The notes: generated by a model from the sequence alone, not told the origin. Counted from the stretch's first letter, positions 43,013 through 53,142 are shown. The stretch is 64,000 nucleotides of DNA from Rhizobium giardinii bv. giardinii H152 (GCF_000379605.1 NZ_KB902578.1:92624-156623); one strand, 5' to 3'. Program-made: numbers and translations.

Positions 43013-44302
43013 ATGAGCACGATTGACTACAAGATAGAGACTGCATCCGGCGAGCCGGATGGCTATGCCGATGCGGTCCGCCCGAGCGATGTCGATCAGC
43101 TGCGGCCACTTCCCCGCATCTCCGTGCATGCCTTCTGCGAAACCGAAGCTGTGCAGCGGATGATGGAGCGCTGCGGCCAGGACCGGCGGATGAGCAAGGT
43201 CAGCCTCAGGATCAACAGCGGTTCGATTGCCGCCGCCGCCAACATGTTTTCGACGGCACCGACGCCAAACCTGATCATTCTTGAAACATCGACGGAACCG
43301 CGCCTGCTGATGGCGGAACTGGCACCGCTCGCCGCCGTCTGCGATCCCTCGACCAAGGTCATCCTCATCGGTCGCTACAACGATATCCCGCTCTATCGCG
43401 AACTGATCCGCAACGGCATTTCCGAATATATCGTTGCTCCCGTCGCCATGCCCGACATTCTTGGTGCCATCGCTGCCATCTTCGTCGATCCCGAAGCCGA
43501 GCCGCTCGGCCGCAGCATTGCCTTCATCGGCGCCAAGGGCGGCGTCGGATCCTCGACGCTCGCCCACAATTGCGCCTGGGGCATTTCGAACCTGTTCTCG
43601 ACCGAGGTGGTGCTGGCCGATCTTGACCTGCCCTACGGTACCGCCAACATTAACTTCGACCAGGATCCGCCGCAGGGCATCTCCGAAGCGGTCTTCTCAC
43701 CGGAGCGCCTGGACGAGGTGTTCCTCGATCGCCTCCTGACCAAGTGCTCGCAGCACCTGTCGCTGCTTGCGGCACCGTCCATGCTCGACCGCCCCTATGA
43801 TTTCGACGCAACGGCGTTCCAGCCGCTGATGGAAATCCTGCTGCGCAACGCGCCGGTCTCCGTGCTCGACGTGCCGCATTTGTGGGCGGACTGGACACGC
43901 ACCGTGCTGGCGGAGGCCGACGAGGTCGTGGTCGTCGCCGTGCCCGACCTCGCCAACCTGCGCAATGCCAAGAACATGTTCGATTCCTTCAAGAAAATCC
44001 GGCCCAATGACAAGACGCCGCATCTGGTGCTGAACCAGGTCGGCATGCCGAAGCGGCCGGAAATATCACCGGGCGACTTCTGCGATTCATTGGAAATCGA
44101 GCCGGTCGCGATCATACCGTTCGATGCCGTGCTGTTCGGCAATGCCGCCAACAGCGGCCGGATGATCGCCGAGACCGACAGGAAATCACCGACCGCGGAA
44201 ATCTTCTCGCAACTCGCGCATCTGGTGACGGGCAGGACCACAGCCAAGAAGCCCAAGAAGGGCGGCCTTGGCAAGATGCTCGGAATGCTTGGGCGCAAAT
44301 AA
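43013..44302 (+). CDS. cpaE: Pilus assembly ATPase-like protein CpaE/TadZ
   Basis: 429 residues: an atypical receiver-like N-terminal domain (about 40-150) and a MinD/ParA-type ATPase domain with deviant Walker A GAKGGVGSSTLAHN (about 168-181; Ser in place of the usual Lys-Thr) and DLDLPYGTANINFDQDP. CpaE localises Tad machines at the cell pole. Basic tail KKPKKGG at the C-terminus. Confidence 0.94.
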   Translation: MSTIDYKIETASGEPDGYADAVRPSDVDQLRPLPRISVHAFCETEAVQRMMERCGQDRRMSKVSLRINSGSIAAAANMFSTAPTPNLIILETSTEPRLLMAELAPLAAVCDPSTKVILIGRYNDIPLYRELIRNGISEYIVAPVAMPDILGAIAAIFVDPEAEPLGRSIAFIGAKGGVGSSTLAHNCAWGISNLFSTEVVLADLDLPYGTANINFDQDPPQGISEAVFSPERLDEVFLDRLLTKCSQHLSLLAAPSMLDRPYDFDATAFQPLMEILLRNAPVSVLDVPHLWADWTRTVLAEADEVVVVAVPDLANLRNAKNMFDSFKKIRPNDKTPHLVLNQVGMPKRPEISPGDFCDSLEIEPVAIIPFDAVLFGNAANSGRMIAETDRKSPTAEIFSQLAHLVTGRTTAKKPKKGGLGKMLGMLGRK

Positions 44303-44334
44303 CTGATAGTTGAACGAAAATCGGATCTGAGAGC

Positions 44335-45813
44335 ATGTTTGGTAAACGAGGAAACGAAGGCTTCGGAAAGGGTGGCGCAGTCAGCCCCCTTAAGCAAACG
44401 CCCGTGCCCGCCGTTGCTCCCGTCGCCGTATCCGAGCGGCCGGCTGCACCCGTGCTGGCGGAGCCGGCCCGCGAAACAACCCCGGTGACCCGCGTCCCGC
44501 CATCCCCGCCGCCCGTCCGGAAAAAGCCGGCTCGCACCGAGGATTATTACGACACCAAGTCGCAGGTGTTCTCGGCACTGATCGACACGATTGACCTTTC
44601 GCAGCTGGCCAAGCTCGACAACGAGAGCGCACGCGAAGAAATCCGCGATATCGTCAACGACATCATCACGATCAAGAATTTTGCGATGTCGATCTCCGAG
44701 CAGGAGGAACTGCTCGAGGACATCTGCAACGACGTTCTCGGCTACGGTCCGCTGGAGCCGCTGCTCGCGCGCGACGACATCGCCGACATCATGGTCAACG
44801 GCGCCGGTCAGACCTTCATCGAAGTGGGCGGCAAGACGATCGAGTCCGAGGTGCGTTTCCGCGACAACGCACAGCTGCTGTCCATCTGCCAGCGTATCGT
44901 CTCGCAGGTCGGCCGTCGCGTCGACGAATCCTCGCCGATCTGCGATGCCCGTCTTCCCGATGGCTCGCGTGTCAACGTCATCGCCCCGCCGCTTGCCATC
45001 GACGGCACGGCGCTGACCATTCGTAAGTTCAAGAAGGACAAGCTGAAGCTCGACCAGCTCGTCAAGTTCGGCGCCATCACGCCGGAAGGCGCAGTGCTGC
45101 TGCAGATCATTGGCCGCGTTCGCTGCAACGTCGTCATCTCCGGCGGTACCGGCTCCGGCAAGACGACGCTGCTCAACTGCCTGACCGGCTATATCGACCT
45201 GGATGAGCGGGTCATCACCTGCGAGGATACGGCCGAACTGCAGCTGCAGCAGCCGCACGTCGTGCGCCTTGAAACCCGTCCGCCGAACATTGAAGGCGAA
45301 GGCGAGATCACCATGCGTGATCTCATCAAGAACTGCCTGCGTATGCGGCCCGAGCGGATCATCGTCGGCGAAGTGCGCGGACCGGAAGTCTTCGACTTGC
45401 TTCAGGCGATGAACACCGGTCACGACGGCTCCATGGGCACCATCCACGCCAACACGCCGCGGGAGTGCCTTGCCCGTATGGAATCGATGATCGCCATGGG
45501 TGGCTATACGTTGCCGGCGAAGACCGTGCGCGAAATCATCGCCGGTTCGATCGATGTCATCATCCAGGCAGCGCGTCTTCGCGACGGTTCGCGCCGCATC
45601 ACCCACATCTCCGAAGTCATCGGCATGGAAGGTGACGTCATCATCACCCAGGACCTGATGCGCTACGAGATCGAGGGCGAAGACGCCAACGGCAGGATCA
45701 TCGGCCGCCACAAGTCGACCGGCATCGGCCGCCCGCATTTCTGGGACCGCGCCCGCTATTTCAACGAAGACAAGCGGCTGGCCGCGACCCTCGACGCGAT
45801 GGAAAAGGACTGA
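44335..45813 (+). CDS. cpaF: Pilus assembly/retraction ATPase CpaF/TadA
   Basis: 492-residue secretion-type hexameric ATPase powering pilus extension and retraction. Proline-rich N-terminus (about 15-65), helical N-domain, then the T2SSE core: Walker [10 protein letters not shown] (about 270-278), Asp box with [11 protein letters not shown], Walker [21 protein letters not shown] and the His box [16 protein letters not shown] (about 362-377). All catalytic residues intact. Confidence 0.96.
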   Translation: MFGKRGNEGFGKGGAVSPLKQTPVPAVAPVAVSERPAAPVLAEPARETTPVTRVPPSPPPVRKKPARTEDYYDTKSQVFSALIDTIDLSQLAKLDNESAREEIRDIVNDIITIKNFAMSISEQEELLEDICNDVLGYGPLEPLLARDDIADIMVNGAGQTFIEVGGKTIESEVRFRDNAQLLSICQRIVSQVGRRVDESSPICDARLPDGSRVNVIAPPLAIDGTALTIRKFKKDKLKLDQLVKFGAITPEGAVLLQIIGRVRCNVVISGGTGSGKTTLLNCLTGYIDLDERVITCEDTAELQLQQPHVVRLETRPPNIEGEGEITMRDLIKNCLRMRPERIIVGEVRGPEVFDLLQAMNTGHDGSMGTIHANTPRECLARMESMIAMGGYTLPAKTVREIIAGSIDVIIQAARLRDGSRRITHISEVIGMEGDVIITQDLMRYEIEGEDANGRIIGRHKSTGIGRPHFWDRARYFNEDKRLAATLDAMEKD

Positions 45814-45821
45814 CCGCTTTC

Positions 45822-46832
45822 ATGTTCGGAATAGACATCACCATTCTGGCTATCGTCGGTCTCGTCGCCCTTGCAACGGCCGGCCTTGCCTACGGCATTC
45901 TGTTCACGCGCATCGAAACCGAGAAGAAGGCGGAAAGTCGCGTCCGCAAGGTCAAGGCCGCCGAGACCGACCGGGTAAAGGTCAAGGCGGCGCGAGACCG
46001 CATGGCCGAGATGTCGAAGCGGCGAAAGTCGGTGCAGGATTCCCTGAAGGATCTCGAAAAGAAGCAGCAGGAAAAGTCAGCGAAGGCCAAGCCTTCGATG
46101 AAGATCAGGCTGGTGCAGGCAGGCCTCAAGATCTCGGTTACGCAATTCTATATAGGCAGCGTCGTCTTCGGATTTGTCGCGGCCTTGATGGCGTTGATCG
46201 CCGGGGCAATGCTGCCGATTGTTGGCGGCATTCTGCTCATCGGTTCGGCCGGCGTTCCACGCTGGTTCGTCAATTTCCTGATCAAGCGCCGGTGCAAGGC
46301 ATTCCTGGACGAATTTCCGAATGCGCTTGACGTCATGGTCCGGTCGATCAAGTCCGGCCTGCCGCTCAACGATGCCGTCCGGCTGATCGCCAGCGACGGG
46401 CAGGAGCCGGTCAAAACCGAATTCAGGCGCATAATCGAGGCGCAACAGGTCGGCCTCAACATCCCTGAAGCCTGCGCCCGCATGATCAACAGCATCCCCC
46501 TGCCGGAGGTCAATTTTTTCGCGATCGTCATCGCCATCCAGGCGCAGGCCGGCGGCAATCTTTCCGAGGCGCTCGGCAATCTCGGCAAGGTGCTGCGCGA
46601 GCGCAAGAAGATGAAATCCAAGGTCCAGGCGCTGTCGATGGAAGCCAAGGCATCGGCCTGCATCATCGGCGCCCTGCCGTTCATCGTCGCCTTACTGGTC
46701 TACATGACATCGCCGCAATACATGATGATCCTCTTCACCGACCCGCGCGGCCATATCATCATGGGCTGCTCGGCGGTGTGGATGAGCATCGGCATCTGGG
46801 TGATGCGCAACATGATCAACTTCGACATCTAG
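45822..46832 (+). CDS. tadB: Type II secretion F family protein TadB
   Basis: 336-residue inner-membrane platform protein. One N-terminal helix (about 5-27), a basic cytoplasmic stretch (about 35-90), paired helices (about 107-150), the T2SSF domain (about 180-300, with DEFPNALDVMVRSIKSGLPL) and two C-terminal helices. Works with TadC under the CpaF ATPase. 8 bp after cpaF. Confidence 0.94.
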   Translation: MFGIDITILAIVGLVALATAGLAYGILFTRIETEKKAESRVRKVKAAETDRVKVKAARDRMAEMSKRRKSVQDSLKDLEKKQQEKSAKAKPSMKIRLVQAGLKISVTQFYIGSVVFGFVAALMALIAGAMLPIVGGILLIGSAGVPRWFVNFLIKRRCKAFLDEFPNALDVMVRSIKSGLPLNDAVRLIASDGQEPVKTEFRRIIEAQQVGLNIPEACARMINSIPLPEVNFFAIVIAIQAQAGGNLSEALGNLGKVLRERKKMKSKVQALSMEAKASACIIGALPFIVALLVYMTSPQYMMILFTDPRGHIIMGCSAVWMSIGIWVMRNMINFDI

Positions 46833-46843
46833 GAAGACCCGGC

Positions 46844-47830
46844 ATGAGCGAGGGCATGATCAACACCCTGACCGATCCGAACGTCATCGTCGCCTTCCTG
46901 GTGGCGGTGGCAGTGCTGGCGACGTTCTATTCCCTGGCCGTTCCCTTCTTCGAGAAAGGCAACCTCGACAAGCGGATGAAATCGGTTGCCACCGAACGCG
47001 AACTGATCCGGGCGCGCGAACGTGCGCGCCTGAATGCCGAGATATCCGGCGGCAAGACGTCGCTGCGCGCCCAGAACAACACTTCGGTGCGCCAGATCGT
47101 CGAGCGGCTCAACCTGCGCAAGGCACTGGTCGACGACAAGACCGTCAACCGGCTGAAATCGGCCGGCTATCGCTCGCAAAACGCGCTGAACGTGTTTCTC
47201 GTCGCCCGCGTCAGTCTCCCTTTCCTCTTTCTGGCCGTTGGCGCCTTCTATATCTTTGGTCTTGGCTATCTCGGTGAAAAACCGTTGCCGATGCGGATCC
47301 TTGCCGTTATCGGCACCGGCTATCTCGGCTTCTATGCGCCCAACATCTTCATTTCGAACGCCGTTTCGAAGCGTCAGCACTCCATCCGCCGGGCCTGGCC
47401 GGATGCGCTCGACCTTTTGCTGATCTGCGTGGAATCGGGCATCTCCATGGAACTGGCCATGCGGCGCGTGGCCGACGAAATCGCCGCGCAGTCGGCGCCT
47501 CTTGCCGAGGAACTGGTCCTGACCGTTGCGGAGCTCTCCTTCCTGCCAGACCGGCGCATGGCGCTCGAAAATCTCGGCACCAGAACCGGGCTTGAGGAGG
47601 TGAAGGCCGTCATGCAGGCGCTGATCCAGGCTGACCGCTACGGCACACCGATCGCCCAGGCGCTGCGGGTGCTTGCCCAGGAAAGCCGCGACCAGCGCAT
47701 GAACGAGGCCGAGAAGAAGGCCGCAGCCCTGCCGCCGAAGCTGACGGTGCCGATGATCCTGTTCTTCCTGCCCGTCCTGATCGCGGTCATTCTCGGCCCG
47801 GCAGGCATACAGGTTTCGGACAAGTTCTAG
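46844..47830 (+). CDS. tadC: Type II secretion F family protein TadC
   Basis: 328 residues, second platform protein. N-terminal helix (about 11-32), helix pair (about 115-165), T2SSF domain (about 180-300, RRAWPDALDLLLICVESGISM and RYGTPIAQALRVLAQESRDQR) and a final helix. ATG 46844 with AGGAAGA upstream. Last gene of the pilA-cpa-tad strand; its end overlaps a convergent small gene by 4 bp. Confidence 0.94.
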   Translation: MSEGMINTLTDPNVIVAFLVAVAVLATFYSLAVPFFEKGNLDKRMKSVATERELIRARERARLNAEISGGKTSLRAQNNTSVRQIVERLNLRKALVDDKTVNRLKSAGYRSQNALNVFLVARVSLPFLFLAVGAFYIFGLGYLGEKPLPMRILAVIGTGYLGFYAPNIFISNAVSKRQHSIRRAWPDALDLLLICVESGISMELAMRRVADEIAAQSAPLAEELVLTVAELSFLPDRRMALENLGTRTGLEEVKAVMQALIQADRYGTPIAQALRVLAQESRDQRMNEAEKKAAALPPKLTVPMILFFLPVLIAVILGPAGIQVSDKF

Positions 47831-48108
47831 TGGCGACGGTGAACCGTACGCCGGCTTCGCTGGTGGCGCACGACGAACACTACCGCTAGGACAAGGAAGC
47901 CCAGGGCCAAGCTGCCCCAGACAGGGCCAGCCTGCGCCACCATGATGCCGTCGACCGGGTCATAGCAGCGGCCCTCGGAATTGAAGCACTCCCGCCACTT
48001 CCAGTAGCGCTCGTACCAGGCGAACGAAAAAAAACCGGCGAGCGCGAGGCTTGTCAGTGCCAGTGTGAAGTGGACGGCCGGCTTAATTCGTGTGTGTGCT
48101 GTCGTCAT
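47827..48108 (-). CDS. Small two-TM protein at the end of the tad locus
   Basis: 93 residues from ATG 48108: helix about 13-32 (FTLALTSLALAGFFSFAWYE), a periplasmic loop with two cysteines (RECFNSEGRCYDP) that could form a disulphide, helix about 58-78, then a basic tail. It overlaps the tadD 3' end by 26 bp and follows it on the same strand. No family recognised; a connection with the pilus is inferred only from position. Confidence 0.6.
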   Translation of the reverse strand: MTTAHTRIKPAVHFTLALTSLALAGFFSFAWYERYWKWRECFNSEGRCYDPVDGIMVAQAGPVWGSLALGFLVLAVVFVVRHQRSRRTVHRRH

Positions 48109-48910
48109 TGGAGAGCTTCTTCCAGGCGTTCTGCTGGGTAAGCATACCACGAAGGTAGGCAACATTGGCTTCCGCCTGATCGGGCGAAAGTTCCTGCCGG
48201 GCAATCTGCTCGGCTTCGGCAAAGCGCCCCTGCAGTCCGACGGCAAGCGCCAGGTTCTGTCTTACGCTGCTGTCGGCGCCGGGCTGGCTGACCGCCGATT
48301 TCAGATAGGTTTCCGCGGTTTTCAGGTCCTTGTTCAAAAGATAGGACATGCCGAGATTGGAAAGGACCGTCGGCTCGTTCGGCTGGATGTCGAGAGCCTC
48401 ACGATAGCGCAGGCGGGCTTCCGATGCACGGCCGAGCTGGTCGAGGATCGCGCCTTCTGCCGATTTCAGCTTCCAGTCCGGACGGTCGGGCGTCTGGGCG
48501 CGGGAGATCGTGTTCAACGCCTGTTCCAGCTGGCCCGCAGCCGCTTGCGATTTGCCATAGGCGGCGAGCACTTCACGGTCTGTCGGGTAGGCGATGGCTA
48601 CCTGCTGCATCACCGCGAGCGCCTGTTCGTTGCGGCCGGTCATTCTGAGCATGTTCGCATAGTTGAGGCCCGCATTGCGGTCCTTCGGGTTGCGTTCATA
48701 GGCCTTGCCGATGCTTTCGGCCGCTGCCGCCAGTTCGGTCGCGTTCATCGATTGAACCGGCTTGGAGAAGCTGGTCTCCGGAATGGAGCCGGTCGTCAGT
48801 TCCTTCTTCTGCGACGCACAGCCGGACAGCGCCAAGGCGACCAAGGCCGCCAGTGAGGCGGCTTTCAGAAATCGGTGATGGGAAAGAGACGAGTGTCCGC
48901 GTGACGTCAT
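48083..48910 (-). CDS. tadD: TPR lipoprotein TadD
   Basis: 275 residues. Signal with lipobox ALSGC (about residue 30), then about four to five tetratricopeptide repeats (about 65-250, e.g. AGLNYANMLRMTGRNEQALAV and ALDIQPNEPTVLSNLGMSYL-like units). TadD is the pilotin-type lipoprotein needed for Flp pilus biogenesis. ATG 48910 with AGGGG 9 nt upstream is preferred to an upstream TTG at 48916. Convergent with tadC rather than in line with it. Confidence 0.9.
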   Translation of the reverse strand: MTSRGHSSLSHHRFLKAASLAALVALALSGCASQKKELTTGSIPETSFSKPVQSMNATELAAAAESIGKAYERNPKDRNAGLNYANMLRMTGRNEQALAVMQQVAIAYPTDREVLAAYGKSQAAAGQLEQALNTISRAQTPDRPDWKLKSAEGAILDQLGRASEARLRYREALDIQPNEPTVLSNLGMSYLLNKDLKTAETYLKSAVSQPGADSSVRQNLALAVGLQGRFAEAEQIARQELSPDQAEANVAYLRGMLTQQNAWKKLSNDDSTHTN

Positions 48911-49053
48911 TACCAATGCCCCTGAAGCAGTTCGTTAGAGCACCGGACGCAATCCCCAACAAATCGGCGCAATCTTCACTCCAGCAATAGTCTGTTAACC
49001 CTAACGGAGCGTTAATCGGGTGATTCTGCATCGCGCCCTCCTTAAGGATTTCC

Positions 49054-50445
49054 ATGGCCTCCTATCAATTCATCGACCGTCCATCGCCGTTCAACACCAG
49101 CGCCGGCAAGACCCTGCCGATCTTCGCGGTGACGCCGGCCCATATCGAGCTTGGCGCCATCGATCCGATCGCGCTCGACTGGGCGCGCAAGGCGGGCTTC
49201 AAGGCCGAATCCGGCGCGGTCCTGCTGATCCCCTCGCAGGACGGCCAACTCGGCGGTGCGCTGTTCGGGCTGGGCGCCAATCCGTCGGAAGCGCCGTTCC
49301 TGACCGGCAAGCTGGCGCGCGCACTGCCGGCCGGAAAATGGCATATCGAAACCGCGCCGCTGACGGCCAATCGCCTGGCGCTCGGCTACGGCCTCGGCTC
49401 GTACCGCTTTGACCGCTACAAGCTCGCGGCGAGCGAAGCGCCGACCCTGATGATCCCGACCGATGCCGATGCCGCCGACATCAAGCGCCAGCTTGCCGGC
49501 GTCTTTCTGGCCCGCGATCTCATCAACATGCCGACCAACGACATGGGGCCGAACGCGCTGGAGGAGGCCTTCCGGGCGCTCGGCGAACACTACAAGGCCA
49601 AGGTTTCCGTCGTGTCCGGCGACGATCTCCTGAAGAACAATTTCCCTCTGATCCATACCGTCGGGCGCGCCAGCGCCGAGGCGCCGCGCCTGCTGGAAAT
49701 GCGTTGGGGCAAGAAGGGCCACCGCAGGGTGACGCTGGTCGGCAAGGGCGTCTGCTTTGACACCGGTGGCCTCGACATCAAGCCGGCCGCCTCGATGCTT
49801 CTGATGAAGAAGGATATGGGCGGCGCGGCCAATGTCATGGGTCTCGCGCTGATGATCATGGATGCAAAGCTCAAGGTCGATCTCCGGGTGCTGGTGCCCG
49901 TCGTCGAAAACTCGATCTCCGCCAATGCCTTCCGCCCGGGCGACATCTATCGCAGCCGCAAGGGGCTGACGGTGCAGATCGACAACACCGATGCCGAAGG
50001 CCGGCTGATCCTTGCCGATGCGCTTGCCTATGCGGACGAGGAGGAAACCGATCTCCTCATCGACATGGCGACGCTGACCGGCGCGGCCCGCGTCGCCCTT
50101 GGCCCCGACCTGCCGCCGTTCTACACCGACGACGAGGATCTGGCCCATGACCTGACCGAAGCAAGCCTCACGGTCGACGATCCGCTCTGGCGCATGCCGC
50201 TCTACAAGGGTTACGAGAAGGACATCTCCGCCCGCATCGCCGACCTCACCAATGCGCCATCGGGCGGCATGGCCGGGTCGATAACGGCGGCGCTCTTCCT
50301 CAAGCGCTTCGTCACCAACGCCAGGAGCTGGGCCCATTTCGACATCTTCGGCTGGGCACCGGCCGAACGTCCGCACTCGCCGCTCGGCGGCGAGGCGCAG
50401 GCGATCCGCGCGTTGTATCATTTGATTGCGAAGGGGAAGAAGTAG
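49054..50445 (+). CDS. Leucyl aminopeptidase family protein (M17)
   Basis: 463-residue cytosolic two-metal aminopeptidase. The C-terminal catalytic domain carries metal and active-site motifs: [20 protein letters not shown] (about 229-248, with Lys and Asp), [12 protein letters not shown] (about 252-263), the signature [14 protein letters not shown] (about 310-323) and [13 protein letters not shown]. Shorter than classical PepA (about 500) and closer to PepB-type members. Monocistronic and followed by a RIME-like repeat. Confidence 0.93.
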   Translation: MASYQFIDRPSPFNTSAGKTLPIFAVTPAHIELGAIDPIALDWARKAGFKAESGAVLLIPSQDGQLGGALFGLGANPSEAPFLTGKLARALPAGKWHIETAPLTANRLALGYGLGSYRFDRYKLAASEAPTLMIPTDADAADIKRQLAGVFLARDLINMPTNDMGPNALEEAFRALGEHYKAKVSVVSGDDLLKNNFPLIHTVGRASAEAPRLLEMRWGKKGHRRVTLVGKGVCFDTGGLDIKPAASMLLMKKDMGGAANVMGLALMIMDAKLKVDLRVLVPVVENSISANAFRPGDIYRSRKGLTVQIDNTDAEGRLILADALAYADEEETDLLIDMATLTGAARVALGPDLPPFYTDDEDLAHDLTEASLTVDDPLWRMPLYKGYEKDISARIADLTNAPSGGMAGSITAALFLKRFVTNARSWAHFDIFGWAPAERPHSPLGGEAQAIRALYHLIAKGKK

Positions 50446-50500
50446 GGCGGCAGTGGGGATATTCCCATCCGTCGATTTGCGGGACGGGGGCGCCGATATC

Positions 50501-50654
50501 TCCCTCTTCTCCCCAGCGGGGAGAAGTGCCGAGCGGATGCGAGGCGATGAGGGGGCCGGCGAAGCCGGAGCCAGCGCACAGAAGAAGGGTGCCTTCGGCG
50601 GCCCCCCTCATCCGGCGCTTTGCGCCACCTTCTCCCCGGCGGGGAGAAGAGGGA
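50501..50654. repeat. RIME-like intergenic palindromic repeat
   Basis: Framed by TCCCTCTTCTCCCC and GGGGAGAAGAGGGA. Inside are CTTCTCCCCAGCGGGGAGAAG (the arms pair), GGCCGGCGAAGCCGG-type palindromes, and the RIME word CCCCCTCATCCGGCGCTTTGCG. Lies between the converging M17 aminopeptidase and dnaA genes and probably supplies both 3' ends with a stem-loop. Confidence 0.85.
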
Positions 50655-50661
50655 ACCAGTG

Positions 50662-52218
50662 CTACTCGTTGATCAGCCGCTTCAACAGTTCGATCTCGTG
50701 GCTGAGCTTGGTGTCGCCGGAAATCAGGTCTTCGATCTTGCGCACCGCATGCAGCACCGTCGTGTGGTCGCGTCCGCCGAACCGGCGGCCGATTTCCGGG
50801 AAGGAGCGAGGGGTAAGCGTCTTGGCCAGATACATGGCGATCTGGCGCGGCTTGACGATGACCCGGGTGCGGCGGTTGGAAACCAGTTCCTGCCGCGACA
50901 CGTTGTAGTGCTTGGCGACGACGCGCTGGATATCCTCGATACGAACCCGGCGCGGCTCGCCGGCATTGACCAGATGGCCAAGCAGTTCATCGACGCGCTC
51001 GATCGACAGTTGCGGCTCGAAACTGCGGCGGAAGAGAAGCTGGTTGAAGGCGCCTTCCAGCTCGCGGCCGCTCGCGGTGATGTTGCGGGCGACATGGCTG
51101 AGGATCTCGGCCGGGATATCCAGCGAGGCATCGTCCTGACGGGCGACCTCGAGGCGGCGCTTGAGGATTTCGAGGCGCATTTCGTAATCCGGCCCCTCCA
51201 TCTCGATGGCGACGCCGCCCTGCAGACGCGAGCGAACGCGCGGATCGAGCGATTCCAGCTCCCACGGCGCCCGGTCGGCGGCAACGACGACCTGCTTGGC
51301 GCTGTCGAGCAGCATGTTGAGAAGATGGCAGAATTCATGCTGGATCGACTTGCCCTGCAGGAACTGCATGTCGTCGATCACCAGAAGATCGATGTTGCGC
51401 AGCGTTTCCTTGAGCGAAAGCGCATCATTGTCTCGGATCGCGGTTGCAAAGCGCCACATGAAATATTCGGCGGTCAGATAGACGACGCGCGGCACGCGCG
51501 GGCTCTGGATCGCCGCGGTGGCGATCGCCTGCAGCAGATGCGTCTTGCCAAGACCGACCGTCGAATGGATGAACAGCGGGTTGAAGCGCACCGCACCGGC
51601 GCCGGCCTCGGCAATCGTCTTTGCCGCCGCAAGGGCGACCCGGTTCGAGGAGCCCTCGACGAAGCTCTCGAAAGTATAGCGCGGATCGAGCGGCGAACCG
51701 AACAGCGGTCCTGCGACCGGCTGCGACTTTTGAAGCGTGCTGACCGTGGCGGTTGCATGATGGGCGAGCGACTGCGGCGATGTCCGGCGCGTGGTGGCCG
51801 GCGCCGTTGCGTCGGTCTGGTGTGCCTGCGGGGCATCCTCGTGAAGGCCGGGCCGCGCGCCGCGCGTGGCACTGCGAACCAGGATTTCCACCTTCAGGAT
51901 CTCGGCGTCCTCCTGCTGGAAGAGGCCGGTGATCAGCTCGAGATAGCGATTGTTGATCCAGGATTTCAGAAAGGTCGTCGGCACCGAGAGCCGCACCACA
52001 CTCTTTGAAACGGAGTGCAGCTTCAGCCGGCCGAACCAGCTGGCAAAAACATCGGCGCCGACCTGAGCTTTCAAACGCGCACTGACGCGTTCGAAGAGCG
52101 CATTATGCGCGATTTCGCCTTTGTCCCCCGCCGCGCCGTCTGCCGGGGTTGTCCCGATCTGACGTACATTCTCCCCATTTTCGAATACAATCGCCGCCGT
52201 AACCGAATTGCTTAGCAT
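50662..52218 (-). CDS. dnaA: Chromosomal replication initiator protein DnaA
   Basis: Opens oriC and loads the helicase. 518 residues from ATG 52218 with GGAAGG 8 nt upstream. Domain I about 25-105, a Pro/Thr/Ala-rich linker (about 110-165), the AAA+ domain III with altered Walker [11 protein letters not shown] (about 217-226), Walker [11 protein letters not shown] and sensor motifs, and domain IV with the DnaA-box-binding helix [16 protein letters not shown] (about 478-493). Preceded by a 980-bp region to rpsT that is non-coding and rich in GANTC sites. Confidence 0.97.
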   Translation of the reverse strand: MLSNSVTAAIVFENGENVRQIGTTPADGAAGDKGEIAHNALFERVSARLKAQVGADVFASWFGRLKLHSVSKSVVRLSVPTTFLKSWINNRYLELITGLFQQEDAEILKVEILVRSATRGARPGLHEDAPQAHQTDATAPATTRRTSPQSLAHHATATVSTLQKSQPVAGPLFGSPLDPRYTFESFVEGSSNRVALAAAKTIAEAGAGAVRFNPLFIHSTVGLGKTHLLQAIATAAIQSPRVPRVVYLTAEYFMWRFATAIRDNDALSLKETLRNIDLLVIDDMQFLQGKSIQHEFCHLLNMLLDSAKQVVVAADRAPWELESLDPRVRSRLQGGVAIEMEGPDYEMRLEILKRRLEVARQDDASLDIPAEILSHVARNITASGRELEGAFNQLLFRRSFEPQLSIERVDELLGHLVNAGEPRRVRIEDIQRVVAKHYNVSRQELVSNRRTRVIVKPRQIAMYLAKTLTPRSFPEIGRRFGGRDHTTVLHAVRKIEDLISGDTKLSHEIELLKRLINE

Positions 52219-52336
52219 ATTGCCGCCTTCCAATATTATTCCGCGACGCCGTCATTGCTGACGGCATCCGCCTTTATGTCTGTCATGCGCGGCCCTCGTT
52301 CAAAGGCATGCCGCCCAATTCAGACGCTCGCCGTGC

Positions 52337-52365
52337 CACAAGAGGAATCCTCATTTCCTCTCGTG
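52337..52365 (-). promoter_or_regulatory. Hairpin in the dnaA 5' leader
   Basis: CACAAGAGGAA and TTCCTCTCGTG pair over 11 positions with one mismatch, with a 7-nt loop. 119 bp upstream of the dnaA start; no T-run. Confidence 0.45.
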
Positions 52366-53075
52366 ACCCGGTTTCCGTGCAAATCCGTTCCACCTAAAGG
52401 CAAAACGCATGTCCCGCTTGCACGGTTTTTAATCCCTGTCCGGAGCCGGCCCTCGTGAACCCGGCTCCGCCCAGCCTGCCATTTCTACACCGGCCCTTCC
52501 CGACCCTCGTTACAACGGGGCAGGCCAGTTGCGCATTTGCATCGCGGCCACCCGCTCTGTTTCGCACGGCAAACGCCGGCACAGCATCGAGTATCCCGAG
52601 AATGTTTCCACGGAATGCAACTAAAGATCGCAATCCGTCGTTCCGAGCAAGCATGTTGCGCGGTTGAAAACACCTGTTACTGATTGATGGAACGTTGTGG
52701 AACCACCCCGTTACAGAAGGTTCAAGTGAAACTGCACGGCCCCCTGAAAGAGCCGCCTTTTCATCTTGTCTAGAGGTATCCCCCGCGCCTTCCGTGGAGG
52801 CATTTAGGCAGGATCGTGATGCAAGATCAATCGTGTTTTTTACGCTTCGGTAAGAGCTGGGCGTTGACTCTCATAGCGTGTCCTGCATGGGCTCCATGCC
52901 TGCGAAAGAGAATCGCTTTTGAATCAAGGGCTTTGATTTTTGGCCCGGAAGTTAGCTGGCGAAAAACAAAAAAAATAAAAAATTTCTTGACTCGTCGCGC
53001 ACCCCAATGGCCCCCGACCAGACGAGCGCATGGGACGGCATCCTCGCGCAACCAATTGATTTGATTGAAAAAAAT

Positions 53076-53093
53076 ATGTCATCGAGCTGACAT
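53076..53093. promoter_or_regulatory. Inverted repeat ATGTCA-N6-TGACAT
   Basis: Perfect 6-bp arms around TCGAGC, in the gap between the rpsT terminator and dnaA. Symmetric spacing suits a dimeric regulator. Binding protein unknown. Confidence 0.4.
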
Positions 53094-53142
53094 GTCGTCC
53101 TGCTCAAGGATTAGGCATCGACAGGTGAGAAGAACGAATCGG

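Larger units (their letters stand above)
52219..53142. other. Long non-coding dnaA upstream region
   Basis: About 920 bp without a convincing gene on either strand. Seen here: a hairpin at 52337-52365, four GANTC (CcrM-type methylation) sites within 52866-52993 plus two outliers (52345, 53136), an A/T-rich stretch (52960-52987), and an ATGTCA/TGACAT palindrome at 53076. No perfect TTATCCACA DnaA box was found by eye. It probably contains the dnaA promoter and a long 5' leader. Confidence 0.65.

Noticed and set aside
52676-52720. DnaA-box-like words (TGTGGAACC) as evidence for oriC
   Set aside because: Matches to TTATCCACA are poor and isolated; in this lineage oriC usually lies elsewhere.
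52816-53064. Short frames on both strands in the dnaA upstream region (52394-52654, 52816-53064, 52827-53051)
   Set aside because: Composition atypical, no convincing ribosome site, mutually overlapping and unrecognisable; the region is better read as regulatory.
53048-53064. ACCAATTGATT near the dnaA upstream region as a third copy of the nucleoside operator
   Set aside because: Only a half-site, not palindromic, and next to unrelated genes; likely chance.
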